This document shows positions 41,246-49,968 of a stretch of DNA of 64,000 nt, one piece after another; position 1 is the stretch's first letter; each line of letters starts with the position of its first letter. The DNA is taken from NCBI GenBank assembly GCA_030612725.1, contig JAUWNJ010000002.1, forward strand, positions 1-64,000, given 5' to 3'. The notes under the pieces were generated by a model. That model was not told where the DNA came from, did not search any database, and saw only the letters and a list, made by a program, of their open reading frames with translations. The stretch comes from Planctomycetales bacterium. Its GTDB lineage: Bacteria; Planctomycetota; Phycisphaerae; SM23-33. Made by a program: the position numbers and the translations under genes.

Positions 41246-43431
41246 AAACCTGGGACAAGTTGGTCGATCTGCTTACCGACCGGCTGCGGGTGGACCCGGA
41301 ACTGCGGCTGGACGTGGCAGAGGAACTGCGGGCGCACCTTGAGGACTCGGCAGCCGAGTTTCGCCAGGCCGGTCAGAGCGACGAAGAAGCCGTCGCCAGC
41401 GCAGCAAAGGCGCTCGGCGACCCGCAGCAACTGGCAGATGAACTCTGGCAGGCCAACCGCCGGCGGATCCGCATTCGAGGCGTCCTACGCTGGGGTTCCC
41501 GCGTTGCACTCGTGCCCGGGGCCATTCTGGTAATCCTGATCCTAATGATGGGACTTGTTGAGATCTTCATGCCTGTGAACAAAGAAGGATATATTTCCGC
41601 TTCGTGGTTGGAAGGTTTGTCCGAGGAGCAGCGTTTCGTGCTGGAAAGCGGTTCTCCATTAATGTTGGGTACGGAGGCAATTGAGGCGGCAAAATCCATC
41701 ACAGACCGCTGGCCGAACAATCCTGTCTACTATGGGAACTATGTGGCACAAATGTACACCTGGGGGGAGATTAGTTTCGATGAGCAGCCAAACGTGGATC
41801 GGCTCAAGAAAATTCTTGCGGTCCTGGACAAGGGCGAGCGGATCGATCCGGACAACGCCTTCTACAACTTTACAAAGGCGGCCTGGCTGGTCCTCGCCTC
41901 CAGCGACGTCAGTAAGGACACAACTCGCACATACGATATGGTCAATCAAGAAGGCAAGCTCCATCAGATCAGTTGCTGGAAGATTGAGATTCACGATCTG
42001 GATCTTTTCAAACGCGCCCTGGCGGAGTTCAAGGTAGGACTTGGCAAGGGGGAGTTCACCACGCGTGCCGCGGATATGATAGAACTGCGTGGTAGACTGC
42101 TGCCTGAACCCCGAGGGCTTCAGGATTACATGCGTCAACAAACTCTGGCCGTGGTGGTTGCGATACCTCCATTGGGGGGTTACAAAAAGCTGGCCCGTTC
42201 TGTCTTGGCTCATGCTATTGATCTTGCCGTGGCGGGTCAGCACGAAGAATCTGTTGATCTTGTCGATGGCGTGGAACTAATGGCTGCCAAGCTAGGCTCA
42301 AGAGCGAGGGATATAGTGGATCTGCTGTTAGCTCATAGTATTCGTTTAGAAGGCTTGGGGCACGCGCAGTGTGTCTACAAAGAAATGGGATTGTTGGACC
42401 AGGCCCAATTTGCTCAAGAGGTTTACAGCCAAGCGGTCACACAAATACGCAAAGTTATCAGCAGTAGGGCACTTATTGATGAAAATCAATTGCGTCATGC
42501 CGGCGTCTTCGATCATTTTGTTGGCCTCATAACAAGATTCCCCCCCGGATACACCGTCGATTTTGAGCCGAGGCGGACGGCAGAGCAGTTCGTCGCCGCA
42601 GAGATAGGACTTTTACTGTCGCTTTGCTTGCTTGTCCTCCTGGCCCTGTTGTTAGGTGGGCTTGCGCTGGTGAGTCTGATAATCCAAAGGCCCGGGAACA
42701 AACCCATATTGCTGTTTGTCGGATGGAGCGGAATAGGGAAGATATGCCTTCTGGCGATTGTTGTGCCGGTGGCGGTTTACGCCCTCTACGCCTATGTCCT
42801 GACGGCATCCGACAGGGTGTATGGCCTGAACTACACTGCCGGCAAGACGCTCCTGGAATTTGTGGTTACATTGGGCGCGATATGCGTATTGCTTCTGGGT
42901 CTGGGTTATTCTGCGGTCCGCCGCCGGGCTGAGGAAATCGGTTTGGTTGTCCCACCGGCGCTCCGCTTGCGGGATCGCCGCTGGATCGCATGCGTCGGCG
43001 CTCTAATCGCCCTCGCTGTGGTTGTCTATCTTGTCGGCTGGTGGGCTGGACCGTTTAAGCCCAAAGGCCCACGCCTCCGGCAATTCGACTCAATACACGG
43101 CGCGTTTCTGGCTATTGCGGTTGTAGCATTTCTTCTGTTTTGGGGCTTGCGGGAGTTTGCAGGTCTGTATTGGCGGAAGTGTGATCATTTCCGCCGAACG
43201 CTGTATCGGTCTCTTGTACCGATTATCGCCGCAGCCGTGATCGTCGTCGGTATCTTTTGCGGATGGGCGCTGGCGCGCGGCGAAAGTTCGGCGGCGAAGC
43301 GCATCACCGGCTCATCCGCAATGGATTTTTGCAACGAACTGGAACGCTCCGACTTCCGCCTCTTCCGCGAAAACTTTATCGCCCAGCACACGGAGATGAT
43401 GAACAGACAGGAACTTGGGACCAGGGACTAG
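41242..43431 (+). CDS. PadR-linked membrane protein with permease-prefix domain
   Basis: The 729-residue protein begins with a HAAS/permease-prefix-like helical domain (residues 1-75; VDPELRLDVAEELRAHLEDSAAEFRQAGQSDEEAVASAAKALGDPQQLADEL). One membrane helix follows near 95-115. A long helical, TPR-like soluble part (about 130-450) comes next, then five or six membrane helices (about 470-690). It lacks the FtsX-type permease domain usual after this prefix. The last residues QELGTRD and stop come from an intergenic-type repeat (AACTTGGGACCAGGGACTAG). Coupled to padR by ATGA. Transport or signalling role unknown. Confidence 0.7.
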   Translation: MKTWDKLVDLLTDRLRVDPELRLDVAEELRAHLEDSAAEFRQAGQSDEEAVASAAKALGDPQQLADELWQANRRRIRIRGVLRWGSRVALVPGAILVILILMMGLVEIFMPVNKEGYISASWLEGLSEEQRFVLESGSPLMLGTEAIEAAKSITDRWPNNPVYYGNYVAQMYTWGEISFDEQPNVDRLKKILAVLDKGERIDPDNAFYNFTKAAWLVLASSDVSKDTTRTYDMVNQEGKLHQISCWKIEIHDLDLFKRALAEFKVGLGKGEFTTRAADMIELRGRLLPEPRGLQDYMRQQTLAVVVAIPPLGGYKKLARSVLAHAIDLAVAGQHEESVDLVDGVELMAAKLGSRARDIVDLLLAHSIRLEGLGHAQCVYKEMGLLDQAQFAQEVYSQAVTQIRKVISSRALIDENQLRHAGVFDHFVGLITRFPPGYTVDFEPRRTAEQFVAAEIGLLLSLCLLVLLALLLGGLALVSLIIQRPGNKPILLFVGWSGIGKICLLAIVVPVAVYALYAYVLTASDRVYGLNYTAGKTLLEFVVTLGAICVLLLGLGYSAVRRRAEEIGLVVPPALRLRDRRWIACVGALIALAVVVYLVGWWAGPFKPKGPRLRQFDSIHGAFLAIAVVAFLLFWGLREFAGLYWRKCDHFRRTLYRSLVPIIAAAVIVVGIFCGWALARGESSAAKRITGSSAMDFCNELERSDFRLFRENFIAQHTEMMNRQELGTRD

Positions 43432-43482
43432 AAGTTGCGAGGATATTTCGCAACATCTTCCCAAATCCCTATAATACCCCCT

Positions 43483-44295
43483 ATGAACGAATCAGCATTA
43501 CGCGCGTTGCTGGAATCCGTCCGGGCAGGGGATACGAACCTCGATGATGCCGTCGCCAAACTCCGACGCCTGCCGTTTGAGGACATTGGCTTTGCGACGG
43601 TGGATCATCATCGGGCTATCCGCTGTGGCTTTCCTGAAGTAATCTACTGTCCCGGCAAGACGCCCGAACAGGTTGCGGAAATTTTCTCCCGTCTCGCTGC
43701 CAAGGGCGGGAACGTATTGGCCAGCCGGGCGTCGCGCGAGGTTTATGAGGCGGTGGCTGCGAAGTTTCCCGCTTCCGAGTATCACGACCTCGCCCGCACA
43801 ATCACGCTCCGACAAGGCGAGCAGAAAGAACCCGTCGGACACATTGCTATCGTCGCTGCCGGGACTTCCGACCTTCCGGTGGCCGAAGAAGCCCGCGTTA
43901 CCGCCGAGATAGTGGGCGGCCGCGTTACGACGCATTACGACGTCGGCGTCGCCGGTCTGCATCGCCTGTTGGCGGCGGTGGATGAATTGCAGAAGGCGAA
44001 TGTCCTCGTCGTCGTCGCCGGTATGGAAGGGGCATTGCCGAGCGTGGTCGGCGGGCTGGTGGGCGTGCCGGTAGTGGCCGTTCCGACGTCGGTCGGATAC
44101 GGAGCGAGTTTCGGGGGTGTGGCTGCACTGCTGGGAATGCTCAACTCCTGCGCTTCGAACGTCAGTGTCGTCAATATAGACAACGGTTTCGCCGGCGGTT
44201 ATATCGCGGCGATGATTAACAGACAAACAGATAGGGACTTGGGACTTGGAAAAACAAAAGAGAATTACGGCAGTTCCGGAATTTCCAGAGCGTAA
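43483..44295 (+). CDS. larB: Nickel pincer cofactor biosynthesis protein LarB
   Basis: The 270-residue product has the LarB/PurE-like domain with FATVDHHRAIRCGFPEVIYCPGKTPEQV, the TSDLPVAEEA motif, and the VAGMEGALPSVVGGLVGVPVVAVPTSVGYGASFGG block. LarB carboxylates nicotinic acid adenine dinucleotide in nickel-pincer cofactor synthesis for lactate racemase-type enzymes. LarC and LarE are not in the window. LarB normally ends near AAMINR; here about 25 extra residues (QTDRDLGLGKTK...) are encoded by a GGGACTTGGGACTTGG repeat, and the gene overlaps nnrD by 50 nt. Confidence 0.93.
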   Translation: MNESALRALLESVRAGDTNLDDAVAKLRRLPFEDIGFATVDHHRAIRCGFPEVIYCPGKTPEQVAEIFSRLAAKGGNVLASRASREVYEAVAAKFPASEYHDLARTITLRQGEQKEPVGHIAIVAAGTSDLPVAEEARVTAEIVGGRVTTHYDVGVAGLHRLLAAVDELQKANVLVVVAGMEGALPSVVGGLVGVPVVAVPTSVGYGASFGGVAALLGMLNSCASNVSVVNIDNGFAGGYIAAMINRQTDRDLGLGKTKENYGSSGISRA

Positions 44296-45130
44296 GGTAG
44301 ATGCTCATAAGGGTGATTTCGGGCGCGTGCTGGTGGTCGGCGGGTCGCGCGGGATGATCGGCGCGCCGGCGCTGGCAAGCCATGCCGCACTTCGCGGTGG
44401 GGCGGGTCTGGTAACTGTGGCTGTACCGGAGACGGTGCAACTTATCGTCGCGTCGCTTTGCCCGTGCGCGACTTCGATTCCGCTGAAGTCTAACAAGAAC
44501 GGCGACCTTGCGCCGCAGGCATCCGGGCAAATGCTCGCTGCAGCAGATGCTGCCGATGTGCTGGTAGTCGGGCCTGGGATGGGTACATCAACCGGAGCCG
44601 TCCAACTCGTCCGCGCCGCCCTTGGTCAGGACAAACCCATTGTCCTCGATGCCGACGGGCTTAATAATCTTGCCCGTATCGACGGTTGGGCGGGTTTGCG
44701 CCGCTGCGCCCTGGTTCTGACGCCGCATCCGGGTGAGTTCGCCAAATTGACAGGTAAATCCATCGAGCAGATACAGTCGGATCGTGAGGCATCAGCAATG
44801 GCCGAGACGGCCATGCTACGTAACACGGGCGTCTCGCCCGTGATTGTCCTGAAGGGCGCAGGAACGGTTGTTACCGACGGCGAGCGCATCTACATTAACG
44901 ACACGGGCAATCCCGGTATGGCCACAGGCGGGAGCGGCGACGTGCTGACCGGATTAATCGCAGCCTTAATCGGGCAGGGGCTGGATACCTTTGAGGCCTC
45001 ATGTCTCGGCGTTCACACCCATGGCCTGGCGGGCGACCTGGCGGCGGAAGAACTGGGACAAATATCTCTTATCGCGTCCGACCTGATAGACTTTCTTCCA
45101 GAGGCGATACAAAAGACAACGTCAATATGA
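44246..45130 (+). CDS. nnrD: ADP/ATP-dependent NAD(P)H-hydrate dehydratase
   Basis: The 294-residue ribokinase-fold protein has KGDFGRVLVVGGSRGMIGAPALASHAALRGGAGLVTVA, VVGPGMG, LDADGLNNLA, LTPHPGEFAKL and the catalytic NPGMATGGSGDVLTG. It repairs hydrated NAD(P)H using ADP or ATP. The NnrE epimerase domain usually fused in YjeF is missing. The start is TTG at 44246, inside a GGGACTTGG repeat and inside larB; no better start is seen. An 8-bp perfect palindrome (44824-44842) encodes part of NTGVSPV and looks like an in-frame insertion. Its stop overlaps btuFC by ATGA. Confidence 0.9.
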   Translation: MEKQKRITAVPEFPERKVDAHKGDFGRVLVVGGSRGMIGAPALASHAALRGGAGLVTVAVPETVQLIVASLCPCATSIPLKSNKNGDLAPQASGQMLAAADAADVLVVGPGMGTSTGAVQLVRAALGQDKPIVLDADGLNNLARIDGWAGLRRCALVLTPHPGEFAKLTGKSIEQIQSDREASAMAETAMLRNTGVSPVIVLKGAGTVVTDGERIYINDTGNPGMATGGSGDVLTGLIAALIGQGLDTFEASCLGVHTHGLAGDLAAEELGQISLIASDLIDFLPEAIQKTTSI

Positions 45131-46845
45131 AACGATCTGTTATCTTTATCCTGACGGCGATTTGCCTGCTTGCGGGTGCTTCTGTGGGAGCGCCGCCTCG
45201 GATTGTCAGTTTCTCGCCGGCATTGACGGAGATCGTTTTCGATATGGGGCTTGGCGAGTATGTCGTCGGCGTAACGCGGCTTTGCCGGCTGCCCGAAGGC
45301 GTGGACAGACCTCGCCTCGGCGACGCCTTCACCATCAACACCGAGATGATTCTTTCGGTCAGGCCTGACGTTATCCTCACGCAGAGCGGCGCTGAAAAGT
45401 TCAAGGGTATTTGTGATATTAACCCGGCAGTGCGGGTCGAGTCGTTCCAGTTGGAGACGCTTGATGATATTTCGGCTGCGATTGAGCGTATCGGCGAGAT
45501 TGTCGGTCGGTCAGACCTGGCAAAGAAGCGTAATACCGACTTTACCGCGAAACTCGAATCCATTCGTCGTCGTGTATCGGGGCAGACTAAGCCTCGCGTG
45601 CTGTTCGTTATGGGTACGGACAGGCCGACCGTTGCAGGGGGCGATAATTTCATCGCCGACCTTATCGACGTTACCGGTGGCGTGAACGCCGGAACCGACA
45701 TTCCCGGAAAGACACACTGGCGACGAACGCACATTGACGCAATCGCCAAGGCTGCACCTGACGTGATTATCTGCCAGGTTTTCGACAAAGGCCAAGCCGA
45801 CAGTGCCCGGAAATACTGGCTTGGTTGGAAGGATCTTCCCGCCGCCGAGTCAGGGCGTGTTTATGTTGTTACCGATCCTCACTGGTCGATTCCCTCGATG
45901 CGTCTGGCGGATTTGGCGTCTGACCTTTCATATATCATTCATCAGAAACCCGTTTCCGCATCGTTTCCGACGGTGTCGTTATGGATGGCATGGCTGTATC
46001 GCTTGTTGGCGGCGGCGATAGTCGGAGCGGCGTTGGCCGTCGGCGGGGCTGCGCTTCAGGGACTCCTGCGGAATCCGCTGGCTGAACCGTACATCCTTGG
46101 CATCTCCAGCGGGGCGGGCGTTGGCGTGCTGCTCGGTATGGCCATAAGCGCCTGGTACGCCGTACCGTCCTGGGCGTCGGCGACTGTGCTGGCGTTTGCC
46201 GGGGCGATGATTACCTGCGCTGTTGTCTATTCCATCGCCCAGCGTCGAGGCCGGCTCGACCCGTACTCGCTCATCCTTTCGGGCGTAATCGTCAATACCT
46301 TCAATGCCGCGATAATGCTGACGATTTACCTTTACGTCGATCCGCACCGCATTGCCGACTTCGCGCACTGGTCGATGGGCCGACTCCCCGACTCGATTGA
46401 CACGCTCTCGCTGGCGGTCTGCGGCGCGTGCGTGCTGGCCGGTTGGATCGTGCTGGTTATCCACGCTTCAGCCTTCAACGTGCTGGGACTCGGCGAAACT
46501 GTGGCGTCGTCGAGCGGCGTTGCGGTGGGCAGGTTGCGGATTGTAACGTTCCTGTGCGTCGGGCTTATGACGGCAGCGGCGGTTTCACTGGCAGGGCCTA
46601 TCGGATTTCTAGGCCTGATCGTTCCGCACCTCTGCCGGATGATTCTAGGCCCGGAGCATCGGCGACTTTTGCTCGTCAGCGGACTGGCGGGCGCGGTTTT
46701 TCTCGTCGCCGCTGAAATTCTCTGCCGGCACGCCGGGCCATGGATCGGCGTCAGCCTGATCCCCGTCGGAATTATCACCGCCCTCGCCGGTGGTCCTTTC
46801 TTCATCTTCCTTCTGAGGCGGCGGTTTCGGGAGGCTTCGGTATGA
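45127..46845 (+). CDS. Fused cobalamin-binding protein (BtuF) and ABC permease (BtuC)
   Basis: This single 572-residue chain combines two normally separate proteins. Residues 1-22 are a signal peptide (MKRSVIFILTAICLLAGASV). Residues 23 to about 275 are a BtuF/FhuD-type binding domain (RIVSFSPALTEIVFDMGLGEYVVGVT ... HWSIPSMRLADLA). From about 287 to the end it is a FecCD/BtuC permease (ALQGLLRNPLAEPYILGISSGAGVG ... LAGPIGFLGLIVPHLCRMI ... IPVGIITALAGGPFF). The permease lacks the usual first membrane helix, joining directly before helix 2, which keeps the binding domain outside. The gene has ATGA overlaps with nnrD and btuD, so the importer is one translational unit. Cobalamin is inferred from family likeness and the downstream riboswitch; iron-chelate transport is the alternative. 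Confidence 0.9.
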   Translation: MKRSVIFILTAICLLAGASVGAPPRIVSFSPALTEIVFDMGLGEYVVGVTRLCRLPEGVDRPRLGDAFTINTEMILSVRPDVILTQSGAEKFKGICDINPAVRVESFQLETLDDISAAIERIGEIVGRSDLAKKRNTDFTAKLESIRRRVSGQTKPRVLFVMGTDRPTVAGGDNFIADLIDVTGGVNAGTDIPGKTHWRRTHIDAIAKAAPDVIICQVFDKGQADSARKYWLGWKDLPAAESGRVYVVTDPHWSIPSMRLADLASDLSYIIHQKPVSASFPTVSLWMAWLYRLLAAAIVGAALAVGGAALQGLLRNPLAEPYILGISSGAGVGVLLGMAISAWYAVPSWASATVLAFAGAMITCAVVYSIAQRRGRLDPYSLILSGVIVNTFNAAIMLTIYLYVDPHRIADFAHWSMGRLPDSIDTLSLAVCGACVLAGWIVLVIHASAFNVLGLGETVASSSGVAVGRLRIVTFLCVGLMTAAAVSLAGPIGFLGLIVPHLCRMILGPEHRRLLLVSGLAGAVFLVAAEILCRHAGPWIGVSLIPVGIITALAGGPFFIFLLRRRFREASV

Positions 46846-47627
46846 GTGAACGTTCGCATATTCTCGCTGCCGGCGACATCGCCTTCGCATATAGTCCCGA
46901 TGAGAAGGTTCTCAACGACGTGGATTTCGCAGCCGATGCCGGCAGACTTATCTGCATCCTTGGCCCCAACGGTTCAGGCAAGACGACGCTGCTGCGATGC
47001 CTGCTGGGACAGTTGAAGGTTGATTCGGGAAGCGTCCTGCTGGATTCGTCGCCACTGAAAAGTTACTCGCCCCGCCGATTGGCGAGGATGATGGCCTATG
47101 TGCCGCAGTTTCCGACGTCGGCCTTTGCCTTTGTTGTTCGGGAGATTGTTCTTCTTGGCCGATACGCCCACACGGGCGTGATGGGTCTTGCCGGCGAGGA
47201 AGATCACGCCGTTGCCGATGAGGCGATGAAAATGACCGAGACGCTCGCTTTCGCCCGAAGGACGCTGGCGGAACTGTCCGGCGGAGAGGCCCAGCGGGTG
47301 ATGATCGCACGAGCCTTGGCCCAGCAGCCGAAAGTCCTCCTGCTCGATGAGCCGACAAGCCACCTCGATGTGAAGAATCAACTGGCGATTTATCGTATGA
47401 TGGTTCGCCTGGCACACGATTGGCCTATGGCCGTCGTCTGCGTCGGGCACGATATTAACCTGGCGGGGCGTTTCGCCGACGAAATTGTCCTGATGCGCAA
47501 CGGGCGCGTAATCGCCCAAGGCCGGCCCGGCGAGGTCATCCGCACAGACTTGCTGAAAGATACATACGACGTGGAAGTGGAACTAATCGACACCGGCGGA
47601 AACGTGCCAATGGTAGTAGCACATTAG
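46842..47627 (+). CDS. btuD: BtuD/FecE-type ABC transporter ATP-binding protein
   Basis: This 261-residue ATPase has Walker A GPNGSGKTTLLR (41-), VPQFPTSAFAFVVREIVLLGR after the Q-loop, signature LSGGEAQRVMIARALAQQPKVLLLDEPTSHLD and the switch His in VGHDINLA. This is the vitamin B12/ferric siderophore importer subfamily. It starts with an ATGA overlap to the fused btuFC gene and should energise that importer. It is followed after 20 nt by ribF. Confidence 0.93.
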   Translation: MSERSHILAAGDIAFAYSPDEKVLNDVDFAADAGRLICILGPNGSGKTTLLRCLLGQLKVDSGSVLLDSSPLKSYSPRRLARMMAYVPQFPTSAFAFVVREIVLLGRYAHTGVMGLAGEEDHAVADEAMKMTETLAFARRTLAELSGGEAQRVMIARALAQQPKVLLLDEPTSHLDVKNQLAIYRMMVRLAHDWPMAVVCVGHDINLAGRFADEIVLMRNGRVIAQGRPGEVIRTDLLKDTYDVEVELIDTGGNVPMVVAH

Positions 47628-47646
47628 AATTGCGGATTGCTATCAA

Positions 47647-48582
47647 ATGATTATACAAGATTTGGAAAACGTTCCCGATTCGCTGCGAGGCTGTGTGCTG
47701 ACTGTCGGCAACTTCGACGGCGTTCACCTGGGGCATCAGCGGATACTGACCGTTGCGGGCAGCCTGGCTGCGGCGGAGGATGCGAAATTCTGCGTTCTCA
47801 CGTTCGACCCTCCGCCGGCGGTGGTGCTCGCGCCGGATAAAGCGCCGGATTACATCATGCCTGCCGAGGAGAAACATCGTCTCCTGGCTGAACACGGAGC
47901 CGAGGTGATCGTCGTCGTCAAACCAACCCGCCAATTCCTCGCGGGATCAGCCCGGCAGTTTGTCAGCGACGTGCTGGTGGGGCGTTTGGCCCCGAAACAT
48001 ATTGTCGAGGGTCCGAACTTCTTCTTCGGGCATGACCGTAGCGGGAACATCGAGACACTGCAAAAACTGGCAGGGCAATTCAACTTCGATGTATCCGTCG
48101 TTGAACCGTTGGAGATAACACCGCCAGGCGGGGAGGCTGGGCGTATTTCCAGTTCGCTCATCCGCAGCCTCATTCGCTCCGGCGACGTGGAGTCCGCAGG
48201 CCTGTGCCTGGGGCGGCATTTTACGCTTTTCGGAACCGTGGTTGCCGGACGCGGACACGGGCGACTGCTGGAATTTCCCACCGCCAACATCGACCCGGAT
48301 GGTCTGATAATCCCCGGCGAGGGCGTCTATGCCGCATTGGCTGCGGTTGACGGCGTGGGATATCCATCGGCAGTGTCGGTCGGAACCAAACCGACATTTG
48401 AAACACCATCGTCAGAAATAGTCGAAGTTCATCTCCTGGATGCCGAAGGCGATTTCTATGGCAAAGATATTTCAGTTACCTTCCTGGGCCGGATTCGGGA
48501 TCAGCGGAAATTTCCGGATACCGATGCCCTGAAAACACAAATTGCAAAGGATGTTCAGCGTGTGCGAAAAATGTGCAAGTGA
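47647..48582 (+). CDS. ribF: Bifunctional riboflavin kinase / FAD synthetase
   Basis: The 311-residue enzyme has the FAD synthetase nucleotidyl-transferase domain (VLTVGNFDGVHLGHQRIL, with the HLGH motif, and ISSSLIRSLIRSGDV). The C-terminal riboflavin kinase domain has GTVVAGRGHGRLLEFPTANI, IPGEGVYAALA and SVGTKPTF. It makes FMN and FAD from riboflavin and ATP. It is downstream of btuD and overlaps the next gene by 32 nt. The gap before it contains a GAATTGCGGATTGC word of the type found in the intergenic repeats. Confidence 0.95.
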   Translation: MIIQDLENVPDSLRGCVLTVGNFDGVHLGHQRILTVAGSLAAAEDAKFCVLTFDPPPAVVLAPDKAPDYIMPAEEKHRLLAEHGAEVIVVVKPTRQFLAGSARQFVSDVLVGRLAPKHIVEGPNFFFGHDRSGNIETLQKLAGQFNFDVSVVEPLEITPPGGEAGRISSSLIRSLIRSGDVESAGLCLGRHFTLFGTVVAGRGHGRLLEFPTANIDPDGLIIPGEGVYAALAAVDGVGYPSAVSVGTKPTFETPSSEIVEVHLLDAEGDFYGKDISVTFLGRIRDQRKFPDTDALKTQIAKDVQRVRKMCK

Positions 48583-49549
48583 TAATTTCCAGACTATCGT
48601 GGAGCGACTTGGCTCTGCCGGTTCGTTTCTTGTGTTGACTCACGCCCGGCCGGACGGCGACGGACTTGGAACAATGGCCGCCCTGACCGCCGCCGGGCGC
48701 GCCGCGGGGAAAACCGTCCGCATGCTCCTGCCGGGAAATGTGCCGGCCCGATACGAATTCCTGTTCACCGACGAGAAACCCGCCGGGACCGACGAGTTCG
48801 CCAAACTTGCCGACGAATCCGACCTTATTGTCATCGTCGATACTTGTGCCTTCGCGCAACTGGACGGGCTTGCCGACGGTCTGCGCGCCCGACGCGATAA
48901 AATCATCGTTATCGACCACCACGCCACTGCCGACGATATAGGTTCGGTGCAGTGGATAGATTCCTCTGCCGCAGCCGCCGGCGTAATGGCCTATGAGATT
49001 ATCGAGGCGCTGGGATGGTCCGTCGATGCCCCCACAGCCGAGGCTCTGTTCTCAGCCGTTGCGTCCGATACCGGGTGGTTTCGCTTTTCCAACACCGATC
49101 CGCGTGCGATGAAATCGGCTGGGAAGTTGATCGAACGCGGCGCAAGACCCGATGCGATTTACAACAGGATTTACCAGTCGGACCGCCCCGAACGTCTCCG
49201 GCTGCTTCAGCGGACGCTGGCTGGGATGGAACTTTTCTGTCAGGACCGCCTGGCAGTGATGACTATACGCAAATTAGATTTTGATACTACCGGCGCTCGG
49301 GCCGATGAGACCGAGAACTTCGTCAATGAGTCGCTGCGAATCGGGACCGTCGAGGTTGCCCTGCTATTGGTCGAGCAGGACGATTGCGTGCGAGTGAGCC
49401 TCCGAAGTCGAAGCCGAATCGACGTATCGGCCATAGCCGCCCGTTTCGGCGGCGGCGGACACGCACGAGCAGCAGGTCTGCGAACGAACGAAAATATCAA
49501 CACCGCAAAACAACAACTCATCGACGCCTGTACGGAGAAACTGAACTGA
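48551..49549 (+). CDS. DHH/DHHA1 phosphoesterase, NrnA-like
   Basis: The 332-residue protein has the DHH family motifs THARPDGDGLGTMAAL, IVIVDTCAFAQLDGL, IDHHATAD and SDTGWFRFSNTD. The C-terminal DHHA1 substrate domain ends RFGGGGHARAAG. NrnA-type enzymes degrade very short oligoribonucleotides and dephosphorylate pAp; some relatives cleave c-di-AMP. The ATG at 48551 lies inside ribF; a TTG at 48542 is a possible alternative. This is often followed by translation genes such as truB or rbfA, but here the operon ends at a repeat. Confidence 0.9.
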   Translation: MFSVCEKCASDNFQTIVERLGSAGSFLVLTHARPDGDGLGTMAALTAAGRAAGKTVRMLLPGNVPARYEFLFTDEKPAGTDEFAKLADESDLIVIVDTCAFAQLDGLADGLRARRDKIIVIDHHATADDIGSVQWIDSSAAAAGVMAYEIIEALGWSVDAPTAEALFSAVASDTGWFRFSNTDPRAMKSAGKLIERGARPDAIYNRIYQSDRPERLRLLQRTLAGMELFCQDRLAVMTIRKLDFDTTGARADETENFVNESLRIGTVEVALLLVEQDDCVRVSLRSRSRIDVSAIAARFGGGGHARAAGLRTNENINTAKQQLIDACTEKLN

Positions 49550-49635
49550 ACCACAAAGGGCACAAAGAACACAAAGAAAGTAAAAAGAGGTTTTTAATTC
49601 TCTTACTCTTTGTGTTCTTTGTGCCCTTTGTGGTT
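49549..49635. repeat. Inverted repeat of CACAAAGGGCACAAAGAACACAAAG
   Basis: The 28-nt arm starting AACCACAAAGGG (49549) pairs with its reverse complement ending at 49635 (CCCTTTGTGGTT), with a 30-nt loop. It follows directly on the DHH gene stop and precedes the riboswitch promoter by 30 nt. It probably ends transcription of the larB-nnrD-btu operon. Confidence 0.85.
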
Positions 49636-49664
49636 TAATTTTTTCCTTTTTGCCGATTTGGCGC

Positions 49665-49692
49665 TTGACAAATTAGAATGTCGGTGTATAAT
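49665..49692 (+). promoter_or_regulatory. Sigma-70-type promoter of the cobalamin riboswitch operon
   Basis: TTGACA (49665-49670) and TATAAT (49687-49692) are both perfect consensus with 16-nt spacing, starting transcription near 49699, just before the riboswitch fold. This is the strongest promoter seen in the window. Confidence 0.85.
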
Positions 49693-49702
49693 CCCTCCCT
49701 GT

Positions 49703-49880
49703 TGTAGGTTGCCTCGGCGGAAGTCGGGGCAAAAAGGGAAGGCCGTGAGAATCGGCCGCGGACGCGCCGCTGTAACCGGTGACGACCGCCGCAACAAGCC
49801 ACTGTCTCGATGCGTTATCGGGGCGGGAAGGCGCGGCGGGAGGATGACCCGGAAGCCAGAAAACCTGCCTGCAACCAACC
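49703..49880 (+). promoter_or_regulatory. Cobalamin (B12) riboswitch
   Basis: The conserved aptamer blocks appear in order: an AGGTTGC paired region, AAAAAGGGAAGGC...GTGAGAATC, GCGGACGCGCCGCTGTAA, AAGCCACTG, GGGCGGGAAGGCGC, then the GATGACCCGGAAGCCAGA block and AACCTGCC closing with GCAACC. Together these are the B12-box and the core of the adenosylcobalamin riboswitch family. It is followed by an intrinsic terminator at 49934-49968, so B12 binding probably stops transcription before the PEP-CTERM genes. Confidence 0.95.
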
Positions 49881-49933
49881 TGGTTTGACCTCCGCGAGTC
49901 AATCGGTGGCCGGGACTGGCAGAAGCACCTTTG

Positions 49934-49968
49934 CCCCGGAACCTTGACTTGCAAGGACCGGGGTTTTT
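49934..49968 (+). terminator. Riboswitch expression-platform terminator
   Basis: CCCCGG-AA-CCTTG pairs with CAAGG-A-CCGGGG around ACTTG, followed by TTTTT. This is a near-perfect intrinsic terminator 54 nt after the aptamer, which suits ligand-controlled termination. Confidence 0.85.
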
